Shown one piece after another: positions 1 through 9,125 of a stretch of DNA of 64,000 nucleotides. The stretch is from contig NZ_JASGBJ010000001.1 of the NCBI RefSeq assembly GCF_030053415.1, positions 868,001 to 932,000 of the forward strand, given 5' to 3'. How positions within the stretch are numbered: position 1 is the stretch's first letter; each line of letters begins with the position of its first letter. A program made the translations under genes and the position numbers. The notes beneath the pieces were generated by a model that had not been told where the DNA came from, made no database searches, and saw nothing but the letters and a program-made list of their open reading frames with translations. This DNA comes from Marinobacter sp. CHS3-4 (GTDB taxonomy: Bacteria > Pseudomonadota > Gammaproteobacteria > Pseudomonadales > Oleiphilaceae).

Positions 1-1748
1 ATCCGGACATCGCCGCCATGCTGGCAGCCTCTGCCGCTCTGTCTATTTCCGGTATTCCATTTGATGGTCCGATTGGTGCGTCGCGTGTGGCCTACACCAA
101 TGAGCGTGGCTACTTCCTGAACCCAACCTTTGAAGAGCTGGAAACGTCTTTGCTCGACATGGTGGTTGCGGGTACTGAAGACGCCGTGCTGATGGTTGAA
201 TCTGAAGCCAAGGGCCTGACTGAAGATCAGATGCTTGGCGCCGTGCTGTTTGGCCATGAAGAAATGCAGTCAGCAGTTGCCGCGATCAAGGAATTCACTG
301 CGGAAGTGGGTAAGCCCCGTTGGGAATGGCAGCCAGAGCCGGAAAATACCGAGCTGCTGAACGCCATCCAGTCTGAATTTGCAGGCGCCATCGAAGAAGC
401 GTACGGCATCCGTGACAAGATGGAACGTTATGCCCGTCTGAGCGAGATCAAGACCGCTGCCGTTGAAAAGCTTGCCGGCGAAGAGGAAGGCCAGCCGGCG
501 GAAGACGAAGTCAAAAAGTACTTCGGCAAGGTTGAGAAGGCGACTGTCCGCAAGCAGGTTATCGATGGTAAACCGCGTATTGATGGTCGCGACAACAAGA
601 CCGTACGCCCGATTCAGGTTGAAGTTGGTGTTTTGCCCAGCACTCATGGTTCTGCACTGTTCACCCGTGGCGAAACTCAGGCCATCGTGACCACGACTCT
701 GGGCACCGCCCGTGATATGCAGATCATTGATGCGCTGGAAGGCGAGCGCAAGGATCCGTTCCTGTTCCACTACAACTTCCCTCCCTATTCAGTAGGCGAA
801 GCGGGTCGTGTGGGCACACCGGGTCGTCGCGAAGTCGGCCACGGCCGTCTGGCCAAGCGTGGTGTCGCTGCGGTGATGCCGACCATGGAAGAGTTCCCCT
901 ACACCATCCGTGCGGTCTCTGAAATCACCGAATCCAATGGTTCCAGTTCCATGGCGTCTGTGTGTGGTTCAAGCCTGGCCTTGATGGATGCTGGTGTACC
1001 AATTAAGGCGCCGGTTGCCGGTATTGCTATGGGTCTGGTGAAAGAAGGTGATCAATTCGCCGTACTGACCGACATCCTGGGCGACGAAGACCATCTGGGC
1101 GACATGGACTTTAAAGTGGCCGGTACCTCTGACGGTATCACTGCGTTGCAGATGGATATCAAAATCCAGGGCATCACTGACGAGATCATGGAAATCGCTC
1201 TGGATCAGGCCAACGCGGCCCGTCTGCACATTCTGGGCGAAATGGCCAAGGTGATTTCGACTCCACGTGCCGAGCTGTCCAGCCGTGCGCCGAGCATTAC
1301 CTCGATCAAGATCAACCCGGACAAGATCCGCGACGTCATTGGCAAGGGCGGTGCAACTATCCGTTCTATCTGTGACGAAACCGGTGCGTCGATTGATCTG
1401 GACGACGATGGCAACGTGAAGATCTATGCCGATAACCAGGAAGCCGCCAACGCTGCGATGAAGCGAGTGATGGAAATCACCGCCGAAATCGAAGTGGGCG
1501 CTATCTACAAGGGCCGTGTTGAGCGCATTGTGGACTTCGGTGCTTTCGTTAACATCCTGCCTGGCAAAGATGGCCTGGTGCACATTTCCCAGATTTCCGA
1601 GCGTCGCATCGAGAACGTCACTGACGAACTCAGCGAAGGCCAGGAAGTGCTGGTGAAGGTGCTGGATGTCGACAATCGTGGGCGCGTGAAGTTGTCCATG
1701 AAGGAAGTGAAGGAAGGCGAACAGCCGACGGATCTGGCAGCCCTGTAA
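1..1748 (+). CDS. pnp: Polyribonucleotide nucleotidyltransferase (PNPase), 5' end outside window
   Basis: Phosphorolytic 3'-5' exoribonuclease of mRNA turnover, cytoplasmic and usually part of the RNA degradosome. The reading frame is open from base 3 (PDIAAM...), so the gene starts before the window and the first ATG at 18 is internal. About 580 of the usual ~700 residues are visible: the end of the first RNase PH core, the alpha-helical linker, the second RNase PH core ([14 protein letters not shown] near 570-610), a KH domain with its GKGG loop near 1340-1350, and an S1 domain ([15 protein letters not shown] near 1506-1550). The end is intact and followed by a strong terminator. Identification is secure. 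Upstream rpsO is expected from common synteny but cannot be seen. Confidence 0.97.
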   Translation, partial: PDIAAMLAASAALSISGIPFDGPIGASRVAYTNERGYFLNPTFEELETSLLDMVVAGTEDAVLMVESEAKGLTEDQMLGAVLFGHEEMQSAVAAIKEFTAEVGKPRWEWQPEPENTELLNAIQSEFAGAIEEAYGIRDKMERYARLSEIKTAAVEKLAGEEEGQPAEDEVKKYFGKVEKATVRKQVIDGKPRIDGRDNKTVRPIQVEVGVLPSTHGSALFTRGETQAIVTTTLGTARDMQIIDALEGERKDPFLFHYNFPPYSVGEAGRVGTPGRREVGHGRLAKRGVAAVMPTMEEFPYTIRAVSEITESNGSSSMASVCGSSLALMDAGVPIKAPVAGIAMGLVKEGDQFAVLTDILGDEDHLGDMDFKVAGTSDGITALQMDIKIQGITDEIMEIALDQANAARLHILGEMAKVISTPRAELSSRAPSITSIKINPDKIRDVIGKGGATIRSICDETGASIDLDDDGNVKIYADNQEAANAAMKRVMEITAEIEVGAIYKGRVERIVDFGAFVNILPGKDGLVHISQISERRIENVTDELSEGQEVLVKVLDVDNRGRVKLSMKEVKEGEQPTDLAAL

Positions 1749-1762
1749 GCTGTCGATCTCAG

Positions 1763-1803
1763 AAAAAACCCGCCGCTCCTTTGGAGTTTGGCGGGTTTTT
1801 TTG
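1763..1803 (+). terminator. Rho-independent terminator of pnp
   Basis: A GC-rich stem (AACCCGCC pairing with GGCGGGTT) is followed by a run of seven T. An A-run precedes the stem, so it can also act on the opposite strand, where the hydrolase gene converges on pnp. Confidence 0.9.
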
Positions 1804-1814
1804 TGTTGTATTGC

Positions 1815-2645
1815 CTACTGCTCCATGAATTCCAGAACTGCCTGTTGGTAACCAGGAAGCACGAACGTTGAGGCGTGTCCGGTATCGGTCTGCAGGAAGT
1901 GCTTCGGTTCTTTAGCGGCCTCAAAGAGTCGCTGGCCATGGTGGAAGGGAATGATCCCATCTCGCACGCTGTGAATGACCATCACCGGAACCGGGCTGAT
2001 GCCGCCGATCATGTCAGTGGCTTCGTAATCATCCGGGATGGTCCAGCTCAGGGGAATCTGGAACGGCCAGGTTAGCCAGAAATTGCCAAGTTTCTCCCGA
2101 GCGATGGCTCGGAAGCCTGAGAAGGTTCCGTCCAGGATGACGCCTTCCAGGGGTGGTTGTTCTTGGCGTTTCGTCCACTCGCTGGCCAGGGCGGTGCCTA
2201 GCGCTCCGCCGAGACTTTGACCGAGCAGAAAAATCGGTTGGTCTTCGGCCGCGGGATAGTCGGCCAGCCATCGCAAACCGCTCTCAGCGTCGTGCAGGGC
2301 GCCCTCTATGTCGGGTGCGCCGGTGGACCTGCCATATCCCCGGTAGTCGATCAGGAAGACGTTGTAGCGCTTATCAGGTAGCCAGGATACGTTGAGAATA
2401 TGGCTGCTGATGTTCTGGGCGTTGCCATGCAGAAAGTAAACCGTGCCTCGGGCGTCGGATTTTGCGGGCAGCCACCAGCCGTGCAGAGTTTCGCCATCAG
2501 CGGTGTCGAGGTATACGTCTTCGTATTCCAGGTTCAGCCGGTCCGGCGTGATGTAGGTGGCGCTGTCCGGGTAGAAGAACAGGCTGCTGCAGCCGGATTG
2601 AAGGAGCAGTGACAGGCCCAAGGCGAGCGCCGTCAAGCACTTCAT
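1815..2645 (-). CDS. Alpha/beta hydrolase lipoprotein
   Basis: Predicted serine hydrolase of the alpha/beta fold, probably membrane-anchored; the substrate is unknown. I chose the ATG at 2645 over an in-frame upstream start at 2687. It follows the stop of the upstream gene, and the protein then begins with a signal peptide ending LLLQSGC (Cys19). That lipobox is imperfect, with Gln at -3. An HGN oxyanion motif lies at 73-75, the nucleophile elbow GQSLG puts the catalytic Ser at 144, and a late RDGIIPF and DTGHAS supply the likely Asp and His. It is the second gene of an operon with the DUF4105 protein (11-base gap). Confidence 0.82.
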   Translation of the reverse strand: MKCLTALALGLSLLLQSGCSSLFFYPDSATYITPDRLNLEYEDVYLDTADGETLHGWWLPAKSDARGTVYFLHGNAQNISSHILNVSWLPDKRYNVFLIDYRGYGRSTGAPDIEGALHDAESGLRWLADYPAAEDQPIFLLGQSLGGALGTALASEWTKRQEQPPLEGVILDGTFSGFRAIAREKLGNFWLTWPFQIPLSWTIPDDYEATDMIGGISPVPVMVIHSVRDGIIPFHHGQRLFEAAKEPKHFLQTDTGHASTFVLPGYQQAVLEFMEQ

Positions 2646-2656
2646 GAATCGCGCTT

Positions 2657-4522
2657 TCAGAAGTATGCGTGGAGTCCTAGCTGCCATTCGCTGCGGTACC
2701 TGTCAAAGTGATGTTCCCGCTCGAAGCGGCTGAAGAGGCTTGCGTTACGGCCCAGATGCCAGTTTGCCTCGATGTAGGCCTGATCCTGTCGGTGTTGGCT
2801 ACTGACAATCCAGGCCCGGGTCTTCACACCGGTCAACATACTGGCCCTGGCATGCTGAAAGAGTAATCCAACGTCGGCTCCGGGGGCGGCGTCATAGCCT
2901 CGCTTGAGGTCGTCGTCGATTTCCAGATCAGCGGTCGCCATGGCAAAGGCCTGAGCATTATCCGTCATTCTCCAGCTGCCACCAGCACCGCCCTCAAGGT
3001 AAGGGGTGAGTACCCGCCGCCCAGTAGCGGTATCGGTTCGCCTTCCACCGAAGCCCACTTGCCAGGACAGAGGCGAGAAAAACTGATTGCGAGGCGACAG
3101 AGAGCGGATTTCCACGCCAACGATCTGTTCCAGCTGAAGCTCATCGTTTTCGGCATAAAGCCGCGTATCCAGGCGTAGAAACTGCAGCTGGGCCCCTGGG
3201 CGATACCCTTCGGGTGGATCGAGAATGTCGTGATAGGCAGGGCGAATGGTCAGCTCGGAAAAATTTTGCTCCCCCAGCCGACCGCCACTGAGGCTCACCC
3301 GGAAGGTGTCGTGCCCCTGATCATCGCGAACCTCGGGCTTCGGTGGTTCTGGCGGTGGCGGCGCGTTTTCTATCTTGCTGCGTTGCTTAAGCAAGGCGTG
3401 CGAGAGTGGGGCAGCAATTTCCCTGGGCCAGCCTTCGGCCTCGCTCTGATAGCGCACATAGTCGTAGGTGGCGTCCAGCACTTGTGCGCGATCTTCCGGG
3501 CTCAAATTCTGAACTTCCTCATCCCCCGGCTTTACGAACCCGTTGGCCATGGCCGCGGCAAGTGTCTGATGATCGTCAGGTAGTCGCTCTATTGCCCATG
3601 AGACTTCAGTCGCTGCCGACGGGCGGTAATAGATATCACTGACAAGGTCTTTATCCATTACCCATCGGATGGTGTCGGACGGAATGGCGTGAGTGCTTAC
3701 TTCGTCCAGAAGGTCTGTGCCGGGGCGCGCAACATCAATCAGCGCCAGCAGGCGGTAGGCGCAATTCTCGTCGAAGAAGTAGTAATCGAAGTTATGGTCA
3801 CGGATTTCCCAGGCATGGGCCAGTAACAGGTCAACTTCGGACGGTGTCAGATTCAGCTGATACTCCCACAAGTCCCTGTGCTCTATATCAGAGTAGAGAC
3901 GGATCTTCTCGTAGTAAGGCTGAATAGTGGTGATGCCCGGATAGCCGCCAAAGATCCCCTTGTAGGCAAACAGTATCTCACTGTCGTGGGCTGCGGCGTC
4001 AGCGGCGTAGGAAATAGTGTTTGCCAGCAGAAGGTTGGTTTCTTCGTCCTCCTGTGGCGGGTCAAGGCGCAGGAAGGTGTGGCCGAACATGGACGAGGGG
4101 CTGTTCAGATAACTGGCTGCGAATACCAGTGTCACTGTTTCAGTATTCAGTGTGGCTGTCCATTTCTCGTACTCGGGGCAACTTACCGGGGTGTCCGGCA
4201 GATCGAGTTTTTTTCTGAGCCAGGTATCCCTGGCGGGAAACCGACAGCGAGCGTGCTCATTCCCTCCACCGGGCGCGAGGATGGCTTCAAGGGTGGCTTG
4301 AAGTTCTGCCTCCGGCGAATGTTTTCCCTGCTCGCTAAAGAAAAAATTGGGGTCGTCGGCCTGGCCTTCAACACCGCCGAAACCTTGCGGTTGGTAATGG
4401 AGCAAGGTGTGCCAGGCGGGGTCCTGGTGAAGCTTGCCAGTGTCCGGTAGTGAAGTCGCAGAAACGCAGAAAGCGGGAACCAGCCATAACAATGCCGGAA
4501 CAAAGCGAAGACTCAGCTGCAT
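2657..4522 (-). CDS. DUF4105 (Lnb N-terminal periplasmic domain) protein
   Basis: 621 residues with a signal peptide (to about residue 22, ending CVSA), so exported. The middle carries the DUF4105/Lnb_N signature: FAASYLNSPSSMFGHTFLRL near residues 134-153, followed by a region with NFDYYFFDENCAYRLL. Conserved His and Cys residues suggest an enzyme of the papain-like/transglutaminase type, but the function is unproven. The C-terminal third (from about residue 400) is rich in alternating polar and hydrophobic segments and ends in an aromatic residue (HAYF), as in an outer-membrane beta-barrel. It is the first gene of a two-gene operon with the lipoprotein hydrolase, which suggests a shared envelope role. 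Confidence 0.8.
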   Translation of the reverse strand: MQLSLRFVPALLWLVPAFCVSATSLPDTGKLHQDPAWHTLLHYQPQGFGGVEGQADDPNFFFSEQGKHSPEAELQATLEAILAPGGGNEHARCRFPARDTWLRKKLDLPDTPVSCPEYEKWTATLNTETVTLVFAASYLNSPSSMFGHTFLRLDPPQEDEETNLLLANTISYAADAAAHDSEILFAYKGIFGGYPGITTIQPYYEKIRLYSDIEHRDLWEYQLNLTPSEVDLLLAHAWEIRDHNFDYYFFDENCAYRLLALIDVARPGTDLLDEVSTHAIPSDTIRWVMDKDLVSDIYYRPSAATEVSWAIERLPDDHQTLAAAMANGFVKPGDEEVQNLSPEDRAQVLDATYDYVRYQSEAEGWPREIAAPLSHALLKQRSKIENAPPPPEPPKPEVRDDQGHDTFRVSLSGGRLGEQNFSELTIRPAYHDILDPPEGYRPGAQLQFLRLDTRLYAENDELQLEQIVGVEIRSLSPRNQFFSPLSWQVGFGGRRTDTATGRRVLTPYLEGGAGGSWRMTDNAQAFAMATADLEIDDDLKRGYDAAPGADVGLLFQHARASMLTGVKTRAWIVSSQHRQDQAYIEANWHLGRNASLFSRFEREHHFDRYRSEWQLGLHAYF

Positions 4523-4583
4523 GAAAGAAGGGTTAATCCTGGTTTATAGCGGTGGGAATCGGGCAAACAGCGTTAAAGGGTGA

Positions 4584-4602
4584 GGGGCCCGGAACGGGCC
4601 CC
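4584..4602 (-). terminator. Hairpin after the DUF3015 gene
   Basis: A perfect stem GGGGCCCG / CGGGCCCC with a 3-base loop lies 8 bases past the DUF3015 stop codon. On the minus strand only a short T stretch (CCCTTTAA) follows, so termination may be partial. Confidence 0.6.
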
Positions 4603-4609
4603 GTCAGGT

Positions 4610-5074
4610 TTAGGCTGCGACGTATTTGCTCAGGCTGTCGTCTTTCTCAAGCAGAGCGACGATGGCATCAACGGCTTCGCCAGAAGTGGTTTCTGAGGAA
4701 GGGAAGATGGCCGCAAAGTTGTCTTGCAGCAGTGTGCGGAACGACTCGCGATCCGACTCCTGAACACCCAGCAGCACTGCCAGTGTGTCGAGGTTTTCGC
4801 CAGAGCCACGGGACATGTCACGGGCTACCTTGTCGATGTTGCTGTCCATATACATAGCCATGGACTGAACAGACTCGTTAGTCTTACATCCAAGGGTGCC
4901 GGTGGTCATGCCGAACGTCTGGTTACCAAAGGTACCGTTGGTGGTTGCTGCCAGTACGTGGGGCGCAACACCTGACTGTCCTTTCCAGATCATGGAGCCT
5001 ACACCACAGCCTGGCTGGGCAAAGGCAAGCGTGGACGCACCCATGAGCAATGCACCTGCGATCAGTTTTTTCAT
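4610..5074 (-). CDS. DUF3015 family secreted protein
   Basis: 154-residue exported protein of unknown role. The start at 5074 is an ATG with an AAGGAG ribosome-binding site 6 bases upstream; a TTG two codons earlier is less likely. It has a clear signal peptide (MKKLIAGALLMGASTLAFA, then QPGCGVG). The GCGVGSMIWKGQSG start of the mature protein and the GTLGC motif are typical of the DUF3015 family. The rest is helical (SVQSMAMYMDSNIDKVARD). It stands alone, with its own promoter candidate and hairpin. The family is common in marine gammaproteobacteria and has no assigned function. Confidence 0.82.
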   Translation of the reverse strand: MKKLIAGALLMGASTLAFAQPGCGVGSMIWKGQSGVAPHVLAATTNGTFGNQTFGMTTGTLGCKTNESVQSMAMYMDSNIDKVARDMSRGSGENLDTLAVLLGVQESDRESFRTLLQDNFAAIFPSSETTSGEAVDAIVALLEKDDSLSKYVAA

Positions 5075-5157
5075 TATCAACTCCTTGTTTGATTTAGCTG
5101 TCGTCGCTCGAACGGCCCTGACTTTTAGTCCGTGGAGACGGATTGACCGTTAAGCTG

Positions 5158-5184
5158 AGTATAGTTGAAATTTCAGGAAGGCAA
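5158..5184 (-). promoter_or_regulatory. Candidate promoter of the DUF3015 gene
   Basis: On the minus strand a TATACT -10 box (5163-5158) sits about 84 bases before the start codon, with a TTGCCT -35 candidate at 5184-5179. The spacer is only 15 bases, shorter than ideal, so the call is tentative. Confidence 0.3.
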
Positions 5185-5220
5185 GGACGAAATGCGGGGT
5201 GAGTGACTGATTTGCGGCAT

Positions 5221-5253
5221 AAAAAAACCGGAACATGTCGCCATGCTCCGGTG
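5221..5253 (-). terminator. Rho-independent terminator of the liv operon
   Basis: On the minus strand the stem ACCGGA-CATG / CATG-TCCGGT (with small mismatches) is followed by seven T. It lies about 45 bases past the livF stop. Confidence 0.85.
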
Positions 5254-5295
5254 TTAGTCAAGGACATATCGATTCAGGCGGCCTACTTGAGGCTG

Positions 5296-5997
5296 TCAGC
5301 CACCCAGATAGGCGTTTTGCACATCCGGATTTTCAAGCAGGTTTTTGCCTGTGTCGTGTAGTCGAATCTTGCCGGTTTCCAGCACGTAGCCCCGGTCTGC
5401 AAGGTTCAGAGCCTGGTGCGCGTTCTGCTCCACCAGGAACACAGTGATGCCTTCCTCGCGCAGCTGGCCGATGATCTCGAAGATCTGCTTGATCACGAGG
5501 GGAGCCAGGCCCAGCGAAGGCTCGTCCAGAATGATCATGTTCGGCTTGCTCATCAGCGCCCGGCCGATTGCCAGCATCTGCTGCTCGCCACCAGACATGG
5601 TGCCAGCGCGCTGAGACTCACGCTCCTTAAGGCGAGGAAACAGTTCATAGACGTGTTCCTGGCTTTTGCGGATTTCGGCCTTGGTGTTGAAGAACCCGCC
5701 CATGTGGAGATTTTCTTCAACGGTCAGCCCTGAAAAGATCCGGCGGCCCTCCGGCACAATGGCAATGCCGGAGCGCATGATGGTGGAAGTTGGATCTCGG
5801 GTAATGTCGCGGCCATTCAGTACCACCCGACCCGAGGTCGCCTGCGGGTTGCCGCAAACGGTCATCAGCAGGGTCGTCTTGCCGGCCCCATTGGCGCCGA
5901 TCAGCGAGACAATCTCGCCTTTATTTACCTCTACGGAGACGCCGTGAAGGGCTTCGATCTTGCCGTAGTGGGTATGAACATCTTCAAGTACTAGCAT
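5296..5997 (-). CDS. livF: Branched-chain amino acid ABC transporter ATP-binding protein LivF
   Basis: Second ATPase of the high-affinity Leu/Ile/Val importer, cytoplasmic face of the inner membrane. 233 residues, the usual length. Walker A GANGAGKTT near residue 34-42, ABC signature MSGGEQQ near 134-140 and Walker B MIILDEPSLGL near 152-162 are all intact. The MVEQNAH-type switch (FLVEQNAHQAL) is present. It is the last gene of livKHMGF, 9 bases after livG. The substrate is inferred from the family and could extend to other hydrophobic amino acids, amides or urea-like compounds. Confidence 0.93.
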   Translation of the reverse strand: MLVLEDVHTHYGKIEALHGVSVEVNKGEIVSLIGANGAGKTTLLMTVCGNPQATSGRVVLNGRDITRDPTSTIMRSGIAIVPEGRRIFSGLTVEENLHMGGFFNTKAEIRKSQEHVYELFPRLKERESQRAGTMSGGEQQMLAIGRALMSKPNMIILDEPSLGLAPLVIKQIFEIIGQLREEGITVFLVEQNAHQALNLADRGYVLETGKIRLHDTGKNLLENPDVQNAYLGG

Positions 5998-6006
5998 GGT
6001 GTCCCC

Positions 6007-6762
6007 TCAGGCCTCGCCCAGATAGGCTTTGATCACGTCGTCATTCTGGCGGATCTCGTCCGGCGTGCCACTGGCCAGGGGGCGCCCCTGGTTAATGACA
6101 TTGATGCGGTCCGAAATATCCATGACCAGGCTCATGTCGTGCTCAATCAGCACCACGGAAACGTTGTAGTCCTCTTTCAGGCTGACAATCAGCTGATTGA
6201 GTTCTTTGGTTTCCGCTGGGTTCAGGCCGGCTGCGGGTTCATCCAGCATCAGTAGCTTTGGTTCCGTTACCATGCAGCGGGCAATTTCAAGCCTGCGCTG
6301 CTGACCGTAGGCCAGGTTTCCGGCCTCTCGGTTGGCCATGGATAGAAGTCCGACACGGTCGAGCCAATAGGCGGCCCGGTCCAGGGATTTTTGCTCCCGC
6401 TCTCGATAGTCCGGCGTTTTAAGCAGGCCCGAAATCAGGTTGGTATTCAGGTGCCGATGTTGGGCCACCAGCAGGTTCTCGACCACCGTCATCTGGCCAA
6501 ACAGGCGCACATGCTGGAATGTGCGCACCATGCCCATGCGAGAGATTTTGAAGTCCGGCTTGCCCTGAACTTCTTTGCCCTCAAAGCGGATCTTTCCGCC
6601 GGTGGGCTTGTAAAAGCCGCTCATGCAGTTGAATACCGTGGTCTTGCCGGCCCCGTTAGGGCCGATAATAGACACGATTTCGTGTTCCTGAACGTCCAGT
6701 GACACTTGATCTACCGCCAGCAGGCCGCCAAAGCGCATGGACAGATTCTCTACTTCAAGCAT
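6007..6762 (-). CDS. livG: Branched-chain amino acid ABC transporter ATP-binding protein LivG
   Basis: First ATPase of the importer, 251 residues. Walker A GPNGAGKTT near residue 35, signature LAYGQQRRLEIAR near 150, Walker B LLMLDEPAAGLN near 170, and the switch His in VVLIEHDMSLVM. The C-terminal region LASGTPDEIRQNDDVIKAYL is the LivG-type tail. LivG and LivF would form the heterodimeric ATPase beneath LivH/LivM. The start is 6 bases after the livM stop, indicating co-translation. Confidence 0.94.
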   Translation of the reverse strand: MLEVENLSMRFGGLLAVDQVSLDVQEHEIVSIIGPNGAGKTTVFNCMSGFYKPTGGKIRFEGKEVQGKPDFKISRMGMVRTFQHVRLFGQMTVVENLLVAQHRHLNTNLISGLLKTPDYREREQKSLDRAAYWLDRVGLLSMANREAGNLAYGQQRRLEIARCMVTEPKLLMLDEPAAGLNPAETKELNQLIVSLKEDYNVSVVLIEHDMSLVMDISDRINVINQGRPLASGTPDEIRQNDDVIKAYLGEA

Positions 6763-6768
6763 CGTCCG

Positions 6769-8040
6769 TCACTCCTGCTTTTCAAGTTCAATGTGAATTC
6801 GGCGCATGGGCATCAGGCCCTGCGGGCGCCAGACCATCATCAGCACCATGGCGGCGCCGAAAATGAGCATCCGGTACTCGGAGAACTCACGCGCTAGCTC
6901 CGGCAGGATGGTTACCGCAATGGCTGCCAGTACCACGCCAATCTGGGAGCCCATGCCACCGAGCACCACGATTGCCAGAATGATGGCCGATTCAAGGAAG
7001 ACGAAGGATTCCGGGCTGATAAAGCCCTGCTTTGACGCGAACACCGTACCCGCAAAACCAGCGAAGAAAGCACCAATCGTAAACGCTGACAGTTTCACTG
7101 CGGTTCTGCTGAGCCCCAGTGAGCGGGAGGCGATTTCATCTTCACGCAACGCTTCCCAGGCACGGCCCACCGGCATGCGCATGAAACGGCGAATGACCAG
7201 AGCAGTAAACACCGCCAGTACCAGTGAAATCAGGTACAGGAAAATCACTTTGTGCTCGCCGCTGTAGGCAATGCCAAAGGTTTCATGGAATGAGGTGTTG
7301 CCTTCTTCCTTGATGCGACGCCCAAACTCCATACCGAACAGGGTTGGATCCGGAATGCCGCCGATGCCATTGGGGCCACCAGTCAGCGTCGTCCAGTTGT
7401 TCAGCAGAATCCGTATGATTTCACCGAAGCCGAGGGTCACGATCGCAAGGTAGTCCCCCCGCAATCGCAGTACCGGAAACCCGAGTACCAGACCGAACAG
7501 GGCCGCCAACAGGGCGCCAATAGGCAGTGCCAGCCAGAAGGAAATTCCCAGATACTGTGACAGCAACGCGAAGGTATAGGCACCTACCGCGTAAAAGGCC
7601 ACGTAGCCCAAGTCCAGCAGGCCGGCCAGGCCGACCACGACGTTCAGGCCCAGGGCCAGCATGATATAGATCAGTACCAGGGTAGCCAGGTCAACCGACC
7701 CCCGTGAAACAAAGAACGGCCAGAACAGTGCAAACACAACAATGCCGGTCAGAATCCAGGATTCGATCTTGGCCCGTTTGTTTTCCGCCATTGGCTCTTT
7801 GTTGGCGTCCGAGGAGGGCATTGGCACCCGCTTCAGCGCACCCATGATCTGATCACGGAACAGCTGGAACAGGAAAACGACCAGCGCAGCGAGCAAAACC
7901 AGCACAATGGTAGTGGTGTCCGCGCCAGTTAGCGTCACGTCGATACCCTGTGCTTCCAGATTGAAGCCAATGATCGGGTAGGAAATGATCAGTGTGATAA
8001 ACGCGCAAAAAAACGCGTGTCCGAAGTTTTTAGCAGCCAT
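6769..8040 (-). CDS. livM: Branched-chain amino acid ABC transporter permease LivM
   Basis: 423-residue polytopic inner-membrane permease, similar in length to E. coli LivM. It has two N-terminal membrane segments (about 10-30 and 43-60), a basic linker ([22 protein letters not shown]), then the conserved permease core with [30 protein letters not shown] sequence (128-153) and the ATPase-docking EAA-like loop [16 protein letters not shown]. Its ATG overlaps the livH stop, so the two permeases are translationally coupled. Confidence 0.94.
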   Translation of the reverse strand: MAAKNFGHAFFCAFITLIISYPIIGFNLEAQGIDVTLTGADTTTIVLVLLAALVVFLFQLFRDQIMGALKRVPMPSSDANKEPMAENKRAKIESWILTGIVVFALFWPFFVSRGSVDLATLVLIYIMLALGLNVVVGLAGLLDLGYVAFYAVGAYTFALLSQYLGISFWLALPIGALLAALFGLVLGFPVLRLRGDYLAIVTLGFGEIIRILLNNWTTLTGGPNGIGGIPDPTLFGMEFGRRIKEEGNTSFHETFGIAYSGEHKVIFLYLISLVLAVFTALVIRRFMRMPVGRAWEALREDEIASRSLGLSRTAVKLSAFTIGAFFAGFAGTVFASKQGFISPESFVFLESAIILAIVVLGGMGSQIGVVLAAIAVTILPELAREFSEYRMLIFGAAMVLMMVWRPQGLMPMRRIHIELEKQE

Positions 8041-8963
8041 CAGATCTTTTCAACCTCCGGTTTGCCAAGCAGGCCGGTGGGTTTGAACAGCAGAATGAGG
8101 ATCAGCAGACTGAATGAGATCACGTCCTTGTACTCGCCGCTGAGGTAGCCCGACGTCATGCTTTCGCCTACCCCCAAAATCAGCCCGCCAAGCATGGCAC
8201 CGGGAATACTGCCAATGCCGCCAAGCACGGCTGCGGTGAAGGCTTTCAGGCCTGCGATAAAACCGAACAGCGGATCTACCGAGCCGTAATACATGCCCAG
8301 AAGCAGGCCGGCGACGGCTGCCAGTGCAGCGCCGATCACGAACGTGGCCGAGATGATTCGGTTGGTGTCGATGCCCAGCAGGTTGGCCATGCCCAGGTCC
8401 TGAGAAACGGCGCGACAGGCGCGACCGGTACGGGAGCGGGAAATAAACAGCGCAAGACCGGTCATACAGATCAGCGTCGTCACGAATATGGTGATCTGTA
8501 TGTAGGACAGAGACATCTGGAAACCTTCACTGGAGCCGAAGCGGAAGCTGCCTTCAATCAGAGAGGGGAAGCCGATGTTTCGTGAACCCTGCGCCAGGTG
8601 AACGTAGTTCTGCAGGAAGATGGACATGCCGATGGCCGAGATCAGTGGAATCAGGCGGTGACGACCCCGAACCGGCCGATAGGCGACCCGTTCCACTGCC
8701 CAGCCCATCGCGCTGGACACGATCATTGCGCACACCAGTGCAACAATCAGGATCACTGGCAGCCAGGCAACACCCAGGGTGGCCAGGCCGGTAATCGCAA
8801 TCAGCGCGGTATAGGCGCCAATCATGTAGATTTCACCATGGGCAAAGTTGATCATGCCGATGATGCCGTAAACCATCGTGTAACCGATGGCGATCAGGGC
8901 GTAGGTGCTCCCGATCGTCAGCCCGTTAATGAGCTGTTGAGAGAAATACAGGAGATCTTGCAT
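8040..8963 (-). CDS. livH: Branched-chain amino acid ABC transporter permease LivH
   Basis: 307-residue integral membrane permease. I chose the ATG at 8963 ([15 protein letters not shown]), which matches LivH N-termini and has GGAG upstream, over an in-frame extension to 8996. Conserved motifs: [32 protein letters not shown], and the EAA-like cytoplasmic loop [20 protein letters not shown]. It pairs with LivM. Two hairpins separate it from livK, so expression is probably below that of the binding protein. Confidence 0.93.
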   Translation of the reverse strand: MQDLLYFSQQLINGLTIGSTYALIAIGYTMVYGIIGMINFAHGEIYMIGAYTALIAITGLATLGVAWLPVILIVALVCAMIVSSAMGWAVERVAYRPVRGRHRLIPLISAIGMSIFLQNYVHLAQGSRNIGFPSLIEGSFRFGSSEGFQMSLSYIQITIFVTTLICMTGLALFISRSRTGRACRAVSQDLGMANLLGIDTNRIISATFVIGAALAAVAGLLLGMYYGSVDPLFGFIAGLKAFTAAVLGGIGSIPGAMLGGLILGVGESMTSGYLSGEYKDVISFSLLILILLFKPTGLLGKPEVEKI

Positions 8964-9005
8964 GGATACTGGACTCCGATAGCCTTGCCCCCTCATCTAC
9001 AAACA

Positions 9006-9032
9006 AGCACCTCCCGGGATGCGGGAGGTGCT
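9006..9032 (-). promoter_or_regulatory. Intercistronic hairpin between livK and livH
   Basis: A perfect 10-bp stem AGCACCTCCC / GGGAGGTGCT with a 7-base loop lies 43 bases upstream of livH, with no T-run. It probably stabilises or processes the transcript rather than ending it. Confidence 0.6.
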
Positions 9033-9056
9033 GAATGCGGACTCAACAGAGGCCAA

Positions 9057-9094
9057 GAAAAACACCTTCCCCCGGATTGCGGTGAGAAGGTGTT
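9057..9094 (-). terminator. Partial terminator after livK
   Basis: On the minus strand AACACCTTC / GAAGGTGTT (9 bp, 16-base loop) is followed by TTTTTC. Termination here with read-through would give more LivK than membrane components, as is usual for ABC importers. Confidence 0.6.
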
Positions 9095-9125
9095 CTCATT
9101 GATTACCGTCTTTTAACGATTCGGC

